DNA of 46,273 nucleotides, taken from NCBI GenBank assembly GCA_028291885.1, contig JAQGNJ010000323.1:1-46273 (forward strand), in the 5' to 3' direction. The notes beneath the pieces are model-generated. The model made no database searches. It was not told the origin of the DNA and was given only the letters and a program-made list of their open reading frames with translations. The stretch is from Ramlibacter sp. (GTDB lineage Bacteria; Pseudomonadota; Gammaproteobacteria; Burkholderiales; Burkholderiaceae_C). Of this stretch, positions 9,085 through 16,767 are shown one piece after another. Both the position numbers and the translations under genes were made by a program. Position 1 is the stretch's first letter; every line of letters starts with the position of its first letter.

Positions 9085-9553
9085 CCCCGCCGGCCTTTCC
9101 CGTGCGCGGCGAGCGCGCGGGTTCACGCTGATCGAACTCCTGGTCGTCCTGGCGCTGCTGGCGCTGGTCACGGCGCTGGTTCCTCCCTCGTTCGAGCGCC
9201 TGCGCGAGTCCATGCAGTACCGCGACACCGTGCGCCGGGTGCTCGGCGACCTGCGTGCCGCGCGGCAACTGGCACTCGCCGAGGGCAGGGAAGTGCGTTT
9301 CAGCATCGACTTGCCGGCCCGCAATTTCGGCGTGGAGGGCCGCGCCCCGACCTCGTTGCCCGAGACGCTGCAGATCCACTTCACCGCGGCGCAGATCGAG
9401 GCGACGGCGCAGCAGAAGGTCTCGATCCGGTTCCATCCGCAGGGTGGCGCCACGGGCGGGACGGTCGAGCTCGTGCGCCCCAGCGGCGCCGGGACCCGGA
9501 TCACGGTGGACTGGCTGTCGGGCGGCGTTTCCCAGTCGCCGATCGGCTCATGA
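9053..9553 (+). CDS. gspH: minor pseudopilin GspH
   Basis: A ~166-residue minor pseudopilin with leader RARRARG/FTLIELLVVLALLALV, the conserved peptidase site and Glu at +5. The C-terminal part includes LGDLRAARQLALAEGREV, matching the GspH pattern. No ATG is placed suitably; the GTG at 9053, overlapping the end of gspG by 32 bases and preceded by GGTGAGG, gives a leader of normal length. A GTG at 9047 is the alternative. The stop overlaps the gspI ATG. Confidence 0.88.
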   Translation: MKTATSATSNSPAGLSRARRARGFTLIELLVVLALLALVTALVPPSFERLRESMQYRDTVRRVLGDLRAARQLALAEGREVRFSIDLPARNFGVEGRAPTSLPETLQIHFTAAQIEATAQQKVSIRFHPQGGATGGTVELVRPSGAGTRITVDWLSGGVSQSPIGS

Positions 9554-9963
9554 GCGCCGGCGCCTGTCGCGCCTCGCGCGGCTTCTCCCTGCTGGAACTG
9601 CTGGTGGCCCTGTCCATCATGAGCATGGCGCTGGGCCTGCTGTACCAGGCAAGCTCCGGCGCGCTGCGCGGCGTCGGCGATCTGGACATGGACCAGCGCG
9701 CCGGCGTGCTCGCGCAGTCGATCCTGGAGGCGCGCGATTCCGTGCCTGCCGCCGGCTGGAACGAGAGCGGCCGGTCCGCGGAGATGAACTGGCAGGTGAG
9801 GACCGCGCCCTATGAAACGCCGGTCGCCCGGGACGTGCCGGCGGCGCCCCGGCTGCACGAAGTCCGCGTGCTCGTCGAATGGGAGAGCCGGCGCGGTCCG
9901 CGCCAGCTCGAACTGCACACGTTGCTGCCGCAGCAACGTCCCTTGCCGGGGGAGCGGCGATGA
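9550..9963 (+). CDS. gspI: minor pseudopilin GspI
   Basis: A 137-residue minor pseudopilin. The short leader MSAGACRASRG is cut before FSLLELLVALSIMSMALGLL; the mature part has the AGVLAQSILEAR segment common in GspI. Together with GspJ, GspK and GspH it makes the tip complex that starts pseudopilus assembly. Its ATG overlaps the gspH stop and its TGA overlaps the gspJ ATG by 4 bases (ATGA), so the three are tightly coupled. Confidence 0.9.
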   Translation: MSAGACRASRGFSLLELLVALSIMSMALGLLYQASSGALRGVGDLDMDQRAGVLAQSILEARDSVPAAGWNESGRSAEMNWQVRTAPYETPVARDVPAAPRLHEVRVLVEWESRRGPRQLELHTLLPQQRPLPGERR

Positions 9964-10616
9964 AGGCGGCAAGCGCGCGGTCGCGCGGGTTCACGCTGGT
10001 CGAAGTGCTGGTCGCGATGAGCCTGCTTTCCCTGGTGCTGCTGGTGCTGGGATCCTCGATCCGCAGCATGGGCGCATCGGCCGAACGCATCGATGCGCGA
10101 TCGGCGCGCATCGACGAGATGCGGGTCGCGACGACCTTCCTGCGCGAGATCGCCGGGCGGGCGGCGGCGCAGCGGCTGGAGGCTCCGGCCGTCGGCCTGC
10201 TGTTCGCGGGCTCTGCGGACAGCGTGAGCTGGGTCGGCGTGATGCCGCCCCGGTTCGGCGCGGCCGGACGGCATTTCTTCCGGCTCGCCGTCGAGAGGGT
10301 CGATGACGGCAGCTCGGGGCTGGTGCTGCGCTTCGTTCCCTGGCGCTGGGACCAGAAGGTCATGCCCGACTGGTCGCGGGCGGAGTCGCGCGTGCTGGTG
10401 CGCAACCTCAGTTCCGCCGCCCTGTCATACGCCGGCAACGGGATGGGCGAGGCCTGGTTGGCCGCGTGGCCGCCCGAGGAGAAGAAGCTTCCGCCGCGCT
10501 TGCGGTTGCTGCTGTCCGCCGCCGGCTCGGAGTGGCCGCCGATCGTCCTGGCCATGCACCCGCTACCCGCCAGCGCCGGCGGCGGCGGTGGCGGCTTCGT
10601 CCGCGGTCCGGAATGA
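9960..10616 (+). CDS. gspJ: minor pseudopilin GspJ
   Basis: A 218-residue minor pseudopilin. The leader MKAASARSRG precedes FTLVEVLVAMSLLSLVLLVL, with the +5 Glu and hydrophobic helix. The globular part contains FLREIAGRAAAQRLE and RFVPWRWDQK, followed by a Gly-rich C-terminus (GGGGGGF). The start ATG overlaps the gspI stop; more upstream in-frame codons would add an unneeded N-terminus. GspJ joins GspI and GspK in the pseudopilus tip. Confidence 0.88.
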   Translation: MKAASARSRGFTLVEVLVAMSLLSLVLLVLGSSIRSMGASAERIDARSARIDEMRVATTFLREIAGRAAAQRLEAPAVGLLFAGSADSVSWVGVMPPRFGAAGRHFFRLAVERVDDGSSGLVLRFVPWRWDQKVMPDWSRAESRVLVRNLSSAALSYAGNGMGEAWLAAWPPEEKKLPPRLRLLLSAAGSEWPPIVLAMHPLPASAGGGGGGFVRGPE

Positions 10617-11464
10617 TGGCGATGGCGCATTCCGGTGGGCTTGCAAGAGGCCAGCGCGGCGTCGCGCTGGTTGCGGTGCTGTGGGTGGTCGCGGCGCTGA
10701 GCATCCTGGTCACCGGCCTGGTCCAGACCCAGCGCGACGAGATCCGGACCTCGTCCTCGGCACGCGTGCGCCTGCAGGCGGACGCGGTCGGCCAGGGGGC
10801 GATTCACCTGGTCGTCCAGGAACTGATCGGACGCAACCAGCGGCCCGAGCGGCTGTCGCGGACCAACATTGCCTACGACGGGGTCCAGGTGCAGGTCCAG
10901 ATCGAGCCCTTGTCGGGCCTGGTGGATCTGAACACCGCGCCGGCGCCCCTGCTCGCGGCGCTTTTTGCCGTCAACGGCGGCGTCGAGCCGGCGGTGGCAC
11001 AGCGCCTCGCGGCCACCGTCGTGGCCATGCGCGAAGCGCGTCCGGCGGGCCCTCCGCCTCGGTTCCAGGCTGTCGAGGAACTGCTGTCGGTCGAGGGAAT
11101 CGACTACGACCTGTATGCTAGACTCGCCCACCTTGTGACGACCGACTCGAGGGGAAGCGGGCGGATCAATCCGCTCGCGGCGCCGCAAGATGTGTTGCTG
11201 CTTCTTGCAGACGGCGACCAGGCCCTGGCGAACAGGATTGCCGCGGATCGCGATGCGGACGCCGCCGGCATGGATACCACGAGACTGCAGACAGCTTTCA
11301 CCGACAAGTCGGTATCGGGCCGTTTGAGGTTCAGGGCCTCCGTGCCGCTTCCCGGCGGCGGGCACGTGATCGTCGTCCGCGATATTGAAGTTTCGCCTGC
11401 CCCCGACGGGACGGCGCCCTGGCAGACGATGCGAACGCACGCGCCTGTGATGAGCCTCAGGTAG
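10613..11464 (+). CDS. gspK: minor pseudopilin GspK
   Basis: A 283-residue minor pseudopilin, large as usual for GspK. The leader ends in RGQRG before VALVAVLWVVAALSILVTGL, and GspK characteristically lacks the +5 Glu, as here. The LVDLNTAPAPLLAALFAVNG segment near residue 105 is the helix-hairpin-like motif typical of GspK. Two adjacent ATGs (10613 and 10616) overlap the gspJ stop; I list the first. GspK caps the pseudopilus and may sense substrate. Confidence 0.9.
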   Translation: MMAMAHSGGLARGQRGVALVAVLWVVAALSILVTGLVQTQRDEIRTSSSARVRLQADAVGQGAIHLVVQELIGRNQRPERLSRTNIAYDGVQVQVQIEPLSGLVDLNTAPAPLLAALFAVNGGVEPAVAQRLAATVVAMREARPAGPPPRFQAVEELLSVEGIDYDLYARLAHLVTTDSRGSGRINPLAAPQDVLLLLADGDQALANRIAADRDADAAGMDTTRLQTAFTDKSVSGRLRFRASVPLPGGGHVIVVRDIEVSPAPDGTAPWQTMRTHAPVMSLR

Positions 11465-11476
11465 GCCCCGATCCAC

Positions 11477-12664
11477 ATGAACAACGCAAGCTCCGCGATC
11501 CGATCATCCACCGAGTTCCAGCTCGGCGAATTCATCCGGCAGGTGACTGCGTCGCTGCGGCAGCTGCATACCCACCCGGCGCTGGCCTGGATCACGCCGC
11601 AACTGCCGGTCAGGCTGATCGAGGCCGGGACAGGCGAATCCCTCTGGCTTGGCGGCACGAAGCTGGACGCGGACGAGGCCACGATACGGTCGGCCCGCTT
11701 CACGGCGATCGAAGTTCCGGCCGATCTGGTCCTGAGCCGCAGCATGGTCCTGCCGCCCCTGGCGGAAAGCGACATCCGGGACGCAGTCGCGCTCGACGTG
11801 CGCGATTCGAACCCCTTCGATCCTTCCGACCTGGTGTGGGGTTACCGCAGCGGGCCTGGCGAAGCAGGGCAGGTCGACGTGACGGCGGTGCTCGCCTCGC
11901 GCCGGCTGGTCAACCAGCACATCGAGCAGGTCGCGCCCGAGCTCGCCGGCTCGCCATCGCTCGAGGCCTGGGCGATGGCTCCCGATGGCGCTCCCGTCGT
12001 ACTCAAGGGCTTTGGCGAGGCTGCCCGCGCACGCAGCGCCGGCAGGGGTCGCGTGCTGGCATACGGCCTCATGACACTCGGGCTGATGCTCGCCATCGCC
12101 GCCGCGGTCACGCCGACCGTGCAGCTTCACATGCGCACGCTCCAGGCCGCCGCGGCCTACAAGGCCTTGCAGCAGCGCGCCGGTCCCGCGATGGCGCAGC
12201 GCGAGGCCCTGGTGCGAGGCCGCGAGGACCTCGCCAACCTGCGCGAAGTCATGGCCGATCACATCGACCCGCTGGTTGCAATCGACATGCTCACCCAGCT
12301 CATTCCCGACGACACGTGGCTGCAGCGCGTGCAGGTGCAGGGCAACCGGTTCACCCTGAGCGGCCAGACGCCCAATGCGGCGGCGCTGATGAACACACTG
12401 AGCAGCAAGAGCGGGCTGAGTGAGGTGCGGGCGCCCTCGCCGGCGACCCGGGTGTCCGGCAGCCGCGAGAGCTTCGTGGTGGAGTTCACCGTCGCGCCCA
12501 CCCTGCTGCAGCGCAATGCGCAGCCGCCGGGCCTGCCGGCAGTTGCGGTTGCGGCTGCGGCTGCGGCTCCGGCTCCGGCTCCCGCTGCGCAAGCGGCCGC
12601 TTCCCAGCCGGCGTCCCCGGCGTCGGCGCCGGCGACAGCTGGCCCGGTGAGGTCGCAGCCATGA
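11477..12664 (+). CDS. gspL: type II secretion protein GspL-like (PilN-type C-terminus)
   Basis: A 395-residue bitopic inner-membrane protein. Residues 1-~200 form a cytoplasmic actin-like domain that would bind GspE (SMVLPPLAESDIRDAVALDV is the typical segment), a single membrane helix near residues 195-218 (YGLMTLGLMLAIAAAVT) follows, then a periplasmic PilN/GspL-type ferredoxin-like domain with DMLTQLIPDDTWLQRVQVQG. The C-terminus is a low-complexity Ala/Pro tail encoded by a hexanucleotide repeat. Its stop overlaps the gspM ATG by 4 bases. Confidence 0.85.
   Translation: MNNASSAIRSSTEFQLGEFIRQVTASLRQLHTHPALAWITPQLPVRLIEAGTGESLWLGGTKLDADEATIRSARFTAIEVPADLVLSRSMVLPPLAESDIRDAVALDVRDSNPFDPSDLVWGYRSGPGEAGQVDVTAVLASRRLVNQHIEQVAPELAGSPSLEAWAMAPDGAPVVLKGFGEAARARSAGRGRVLAYGLMTLGLMLAIAAAVTPTVQLHMRTLQAAAAYKALQQRAGPAMAQREALVRGREDLANLREVMADHIDPLVAIDMLTQLIPDDTWLQRVQVQGNRFTLSGQTPNAAALMNTLSSKSGLSEVRAPSPATRVSGSRESFVVEFTVAPTLLQRNAQPPGLPAVAVAAAAAAPAPAPAAQAAASQPASPASAPATAGPVRSQP
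12543..12590 (+). repeat. hexanucleotide tandem repeat in gspL
   Basis: Eight imperfect 6-base units (TTGCGG x2, CTGCGG x2, CTCCGG x2, CTCCCG, CTGCGC) in the 3' part of gspL. They code for the Val/Ala then Ala/Pro-rich tail. Unit number changes would keep the frame and only alter tail length. Confidence 0.85.
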
Positions 12665-13209
12665 AGGCGCGCGCGGCGGATACGGCCGTTCTGCTTTCGC
12701 TCGTGTTGCTGGTTGCGGCGCTTGCGGGCCTGTTCGCGTTCTACGTGCACGGCATCCACCGGGCCGACGAGGAAACGCTGGCGACGATCGAGCCGCGGTT
12801 CGCGCGGCTTGCCGGCCTGGCGATGGACACGGGCCAGCTCGCGACGGCGCTCGCGTCGACCAAAGCCGCGGCCTCGCGCCACATCTATCCGGCAAGCCGC
12901 GACGTCAGCCAGTCCGGCAACGACGCCCAGCAGCGGGCGCGCGACATCTTTTCCAGAGCCGGACTGGAGGTGCTGAGCAGCCAGGTCCTGCCGGCCAAGG
13001 CTGTCAAGCAATTCGACCGCATCCCGATCACGGTGCGGGTGGAAGGGGAATATCTCGCCTTCCAGACGGCGCTTGCTGCGATGCCCACCCTGGCGCCGAC
13101 CTTGTTCGTCGACGGCTTCAACATCCAGAGCATCGGGGCAGCCAAACCCGATGCGCCGCTGCGGCTCGTCGTCCAGCTGGAGCTGTTCGTGTTGCGGGCA
13201 CGCTCATGA
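12661..13209 (+). CDS. gspM: type II secretion protein GspM-like
   Basis: A 182-residue protein with one N-terminal membrane helix (VLLSLVLLVAALAGLFAFYV, residues ~10-30) and a periplasmic domain. RARDIFSRAGLEVLSSQ and YLAFQTALAAMPTLAPTLFVD match the GspM type b fold rather than the classical enterobacterial GspM. With GspL it anchors GspE to the membrane. ATGA overlaps on both sides (12661-12664 and 13206-13209) place it in the operon between gspL and the GspC/N-like gene. Confidence 0.82.
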   Translation: MKARAADTAVLLSLVLLVAALAGLFAFYVHGIHRADEETLATIEPRFARLAGLAMDTGQLATALASTKAAASRHIYPASRDVSQSGNDAQQRARDIFSRAGLEVLSSQVLPAKAVKQFDRIPITVRVEGEYLAFQTALAAMPTLAPTLFVDGFNIQSIGAAKPDAPLRLVVQLELFVLRARS

Positions 13210-13841
13210 GACGCTACCTGATCCCGTTGTTCGTCGCGGCGAACATCGCACTTGCCGGCGTGCTTGCCTGGTTGTGGGTGACGCCTCAGGGCCAGGTGCG
13301 CAACGTGCGCTGGACCCCTCCGGCCCCGCTCAGGCCGGTGTTGAACGACTCCGAACTTCCTTCCTGGAGCGTGGACCTGGGCAGCTTCGTTGCTGCGCTC
13401 GACCGGCCGCTGTTCGCGGCAACCCGCAGGCCGCCACCCAAGCCGGAGGAAGCTCCTGCCGTGGTGGCCGACACCCTGGGCGATGTCCGGATACTGGGCC
13501 TGTATTCGACCGGCGGCACCTCGGGCGGCGGGATCGTCCGCGCCGAAGGAAAAATACGCAGGGTGCGGCAGGGCGACGTCCTCGGTGGCTGGACCATCAA
13601 GGAAGTCAGGCCGCACGAGCTGCTGCTTGCGCGCGGAAACGAAGAGCGGACGCTGGACGTCAAGCGCGGCCCGGATCTGGCAGCGGACGTGCCCGGGGCG
13701 CCGGGCGCGGGTGCGGCGGGACCCGCCGGGTCGACGCCTCCAGGCGGCGACCCGGGCGTCAGAAGGCAGCAGGAAGCCGATGCCAGCAAGGCGGCTGTCA
13801 ACGCGATGCGCGCCCGCGCCGGGATGGCGCCCTTACCTTGA
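13206..13841 (+). CDS. GspC/GspN-like T2SS inner-membrane clamp protein
   Basis: A 211-residue protein with an N-terminal membrane helix (LIPLFVAANIALAGVLAWLW) and a periplasmic part. Residues ~85-160 (LGDVRILGLYSTGG, GKIRRVRQGDVLGGWTIKEV, PHELLLARGNEERTLDVKR) have the beta-strand pattern of the GspC homology region or PilP domain, which contacts the secretin. No PDZ domain or coiled coil follows; the rest is Gly/Pro-rich and disordered. I infer it replaces GspC as the link between platform and GspD. It starts in a 4-base overlap with gspM and ends 22 bases before gspD. Confidence 0.72.
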   Translation: MRRYLIPLFVAANIALAGVLAWLWVTPQGQVRNVRWTPPAPLRPVLNDSELPSWSVDLGSFVAALDRPLFAATRRPPPKPEEAPAVVADTLGDVRILGLYSTGGTSGGGIVRAEGKIRRVRQGDVLGGWTIKEVRPHELLLARGNEERTLDVKRGPDLAADVPGAPGAGAAGPAGSTPPGGDPGVRRQQEADASKAAVNAMRARAGMAPLP

Positions 13842-13863
13842 CTGAATCAACTCGGACATCTAC

Positions 13864-16113
13864 ATGCCCTCTCATCGGTTTCTGATCAGTGTGCTGGCCC
13901 TTGCCGCGGCCCAGGCGGGTGCGCAGGTGCTCGCGCCGACGCCGGCCGCGCCGACCGCGCCGGCTGCTGCGCCCCAGCCCGCCGCCAATCCAGGCGCCGG
14001 ACGGATCATCCGCGGCAACGACACGGTCGTCGCGCCACAGTCGGTCTTTGCCGCTCCCGAGGGTGCGAGTACCAACTTCCGGTTCGAGGATGCCCCGATC
14101 CGGGAGGTGGCGCAGGCGATCCTGGGCGACCTCCTCAAGCTGGACTACGTGATCCACCCGCCGGTCGACGGCCGCATCACGCTGGTCACGCAGGCGGGGA
14201 TCACGCCGGATGGCGCCATCTACCTGCTGGAAAGCGCCCTGCAAGCCAGCGGAGCCGTGCTGGCCCGGGATGCGCGAGGCACCTATCACATCGGCAAACC
14301 GGACGTGATCAAGGCGATCGTTCCGGCCGCGCGCGTGGCCGGCAACGGGCCGATCGCGCCGGGGCAGGGCGTGATCGTGATCCCGCTGCGGTACATCGGC
14401 GCGTCCGAGATGGCCACCATCCTGCGTCCGATGGTGAGCCAGGACGCGATCATCCGGGTCGACACGATCCGCAACCTGCTGGTGATGAGCGGCTCCCGCA
14501 CGCAGGCAGAAGGCTGGCTGAGCCTGGTCTCGACCTTCGACGTCGACCTGCTCAAGGGCATGTCCGTCGGTGTATTCCCTTTGAAGTACGCGACCGTCCG
14601 GGAAGTCGAAGCGGGCCTGCAGCTGTTGACCCCGACAGGAGCGCGTCCGCCCGCCGCTCCGGGCGGTGCGGCCGCGGCCCCGGGGGCAGCCGCGGCCGCC
14701 TTTGCGGAGGGCAATCCGCTCGCCGGCGCTTTTCGCGTGCTGCCGATCGAGCGCCTGAACAGCATCCTGGTGGTGACGCCTCGCGCCGCCTATCTTGAAG
14801 AGGCCAGGCGCTGGATCGAGCAGCTTGACCGCCCGGGCAACAGCGCGCTGGAGCCGCGCCTGAATGTCTACGCGGTGCGCAACGGATCCGCTGCGCATCT
14901 GGCTGCCGTGCTCAACGGGATCTTCGGGGACGGCAAATCGCAGGCGCCGGCGGCCAGCGGTGTGGCGCCTGGCCTGGCTTCAACCCAAGGCGCGACTGTC
15001 GGTGGGGCGCAAGGGGGGGGCGGTGTGGGCGCGGCAGTCACTTCCGGCATGCAGACCAGCGGGCGCAGCGCGATCGGGCAAGGCGGCGCCGCGGCCGTCA
15101 GCCGGGTCGAGCTGGGCGGCAACCTGAGGGTCGTGGCCGACGAGCTGAACAATGCCATTCTCGTTTACGGCACGCCCGCCGAGTTCGAGCGGGTCGAACA
15201 GGCGCTGCGGCGCCTCGACGTCCCCGTGACCCAGGTGCTGATCGAGGCATCGATCGTCGAGGTCACCCTGACGGACGACACGAAGTTCGGCCTCCAGTGG
15301 ATCTTTTCCGATGCGCTGAGCAACGGCAAGACCGGCACCAGTGTCCTGAGTACCCAGGGCGGAGGCGTGCTGGGCGGGCCGATGGCGGGCTTTTCCTACA
15401 CATTGAGCAACGCCCTGGGGGTCAGGGCCGTCCTGAACGCGCTGGCTGAAAAATCCCTGGTCAAGGTCATTTCGAGTCCGTCCCTGATGGTGCTGGACAA
15501 CCACACCGCGTCCATCAGTGTCGGCAACCAGCAGCCGATCCGCTCTTCCGAGACGATCACGTCAGGCGGCAACATCTCGACCAGCATCCAGTACAAGGAC
15601 ACCGGCGTGGCGCTTTCCGTGCTGCCGACGGTCAATGCGGGCGACATGGTCACCATGCAGATCAGCCAGGCCGTCACCGATGTCGGACCTGTCGACGACC
15701 AGGCCACCGGCCAGCGCAGCTTTCTCCAGCGTCAGATCTCGAGCAAGGTGGCGGTGCGCTCGGGCGAGACGATCGTCCTGGGCGGCCTGATCCGCGACAA
15801 CGGCTCCGACGGCTCGAGCGGGATCCCCGTCGTCCACGAGATCCCGATCTTCGGCGCCTTGTTCGGCCAGAAGATCAAGACCCAGAACCGCACCGAACTG
15901 CTGGTCATCATCACGCCGCGCGTCGTGCGCTCCGACCAGGACGCCCGCGACATCAGCCGCGATTTGCGCCTGCGCATGAAGGATTTCGGCGCGGGGCTGT
16001 CCACCCTCGGAAGGGGTCCGAGGGCCGGCCTTCCGATCGAGCCGGAGTTTGTTCCGCCACCGGCGCCTCCGGCTCCAGTCCCCTACGAACCCTCCGGCCC
16101 CAACACACCTTGA
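13864..16113 (+). CDS. gspD: type II secretion outer-membrane secretin GspD
   Basis: A 749-residue secretin. A signal peptide (~1-20, ALAAAQAGA) is followed by an Ala/Pro-rich linker (~22-45), an N0 domain (FRFEDAPIREVAQAILGD), N1-N3 domains (IPLRYIGASEMATILRPM, VFPLKYATVREVEAGLQL, LNVYAVRNGSAAHLAAVLNG) and the secretin barrel from ~450 (QVLIEASIVEVTLTDD ... VRSGETIVLGGLIRDN ... IPIFGALFGQK ... TELLVIITPRVV). The C-terminus is Pro-rich. A Gly-rich insertion within the N3 region contains a run of eight G at 15013-15020. It is unusual for gspD to close the operon. It forms the outer-membrane gate for folded substrates. Confidence 0.95.
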   Translation: MPSHRFLISVLALAAAQAGAQVLAPTPAAPTAPAAAPQPAANPGAGRIIRGNDTVVAPQSVFAAPEGASTNFRFEDAPIREVAQAILGDLLKLDYVIHPPVDGRITLVTQAGITPDGAIYLLESALQASGAVLARDARGTYHIGKPDVIKAIVPAARVAGNGPIAPGQGVIVIPLRYIGASEMATILRPMVSQDAIIRVDTIRNLLVMSGSRTQAEGWLSLVSTFDVDLLKGMSVGVFPLKYATVREVEAGLQLLTPTGARPPAAPGGAAAAPGAAAAAFAEGNPLAGAFRVLPIERLNSILVVTPRAAYLEEARRWIEQLDRPGNSALEPRLNVYAVRNGSAAHLAAVLNGIFGDGKSQAPAASGVAPGLASTQGATVGGAQGGGGVGAAVTSGMQTSGRSAIGQGGAAAVSRVELGGNLRVVADELNNAILVYGTPAEFERVEQALRRLDVPVTQVLIEASIVEVTLTDDTKFGLQWIFSDALSNGKTGTSVLSTQGGGVLGGPMAGFSYTLSNALGVRAVLNALAEKSLVKVISSPSLMVLDNHTASISVGNQQPIRSSETITSGGNISTSIQYKDTGVALSVLPTVNAGDMVTMQISQAVTDVGPVDDQATGQRSFLQRQISSKVAVRSGETIVLGGLIRDNGSDGSSGIPVVHEIPIFGALFGQKIKTQNRTELLVIITPRVVRSDQDARDISRDLRLRMKDFGAGLSTLGRGPRAGLPIEPEFVPPPAPPAPVPYEPSGPNTP
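15013..15020 (+). repeat. eight-G homopolymer inside gspD
   Basis: An uninterrupted run of eight G residues in the part of gspD coding for the Gly-rich linker (GGAQGGGGVG). Such runs are prone to slipped-strand changes; a one-base change here would truncate the secretin before its barrel domain. Confidence 0.9.
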
Positions 16114-16129
16114 AGAGAGAGAAGAAAGC

Positions 16130-16555
16130 ATGAGAGTCGATGCACTTAAGTTTGTGACACGAAGCAGGTTCATGTCCGTTTGCCTCGTGGTTTTGCTCGC
16201 GGGATGCGCTGCCTTCGCCCCCAAGACTGCGCAGGAGCAGGTGAAGGCCCGTGCCCAGGAGCGACGCGACGCGATCGTCAAGGGCGACCTGGATCGCGCC
16301 TACCAGTACCTCACGCCGAGCTACCGCGCAACTGTCACTCTGGACAGGTACCGCAACTCGATCGGCAATGCAGCACAGACGGTCGGGGCGACCGTGGAGA
16401 CAGTCCAATGTGAGACGTTGGAAAAATGCATCGCCAAGGTGAAGGTAGAGATAAAGCCCCTTGTCCTTCCGCGCTTTGCCGGTACTATCACAACGTACTC
16501 GGATGAGACGTGGCTCTTGGAAGCTGGGCAGTGGTGGTTGTTCCAGAAGCTTTGA
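16130..16555 (+). CDS. small NTF2-like lipoprotein after gspD
   Basis: A 141-residue predicted lipoprotein: a hydrophobic segment SVCLVVLLAGC with lipobox LAGC puts the acylated Cys at residue 26. The mature part (RRDAIVKGDLDRAYQYLTPS ... TWLLEAGQWWLFQKL) has the NTF2-like alpha/beta pattern, with a Cys pair (CETLEKC) in the middle. The ATG at 16130 has a purine-rich site (AGAGAGAAGAAAG) upstream; an internal ATG at 16172 would give a shorter signal peptide. It begins 16 bases after gspD and is probably co-transcribed. Small lipoproteins next to secretin genes often act as pilotins; that role is inferred from position only. Confidence 0.78.
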   Translation: MRVDALKFVTRSRFMSVCLVVLLAGCAAFAPKTAQEQVKARAQERRDAIVKGDLDRAYQYLTPSYRATVTLDRYRNSIGNAAQTVGATVETVQCETLEKCIAKVKVEIKPLVLPRFAGTITTYSDETWLLEAGQWWLFQKL

Positions 16556-16630
16556 ACCAATTGACGTCGGACAGAAAGTCATACGGCGACCGCGAGTCGT
16601 TCAGCCAATGGAGGGATGAGATCGAATGGA

Positions 16631-16680
16631 CTAACACCTGTTGCAAATTCTCAACACCCCGGATGAAACCTTCAACACCC
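16631..16680 (+). repeat. three phased direct repeats upstream of the surface-protein promoter
   Basis: CTAACACCT at 16631-16639, TCAACACCC at 16651-16659 and TCAACACCC at 16672-16680 repeat one motif at 20- and 21-base steps, about two helical turns, so all face one side of the DNA. The last ends 3 bases before the -35 element. This is the arrangement expected for an activator acting on the promoter; the protein is unknown. Confidence 0.6.
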
Positions 16681-16683
16681 ATA

Positions 16684-16711
16684 TAGACAGCGCGGGGCGC
16701 TGTGCTAGCAT
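16684..16711 (+). promoter_or_regulatory. sigma70-type promoter of the surface-protein gene
   Basis: A -35 element TAGACA (16684-16689, 5 of 6 consensus bases) is separated by 16 bases from an extended -10 element TGCTAGCAT (hexamer TAGCAT, 16706-16711). Transcription would start near 16718, leaving a ~50-base leader before the ATG at 16768. The surrounding 16556-16767 stretch is AT-richer than its neighbours and contains no gene. Confidence 0.55.
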
Positions 16712-16767
16712 CGAAAAAGCGTGAAACTTTGTCAACGCTAACCTACTTCAACCTGGAGTCTTCCCTC

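Noticed and set aside
16556-16683. Possible extra small gene between the lipoprotein and surface-protein genes
   Set aside because: No open frame with a start and ribosome site; the stretch is better explained by promoter and upstream repeats.
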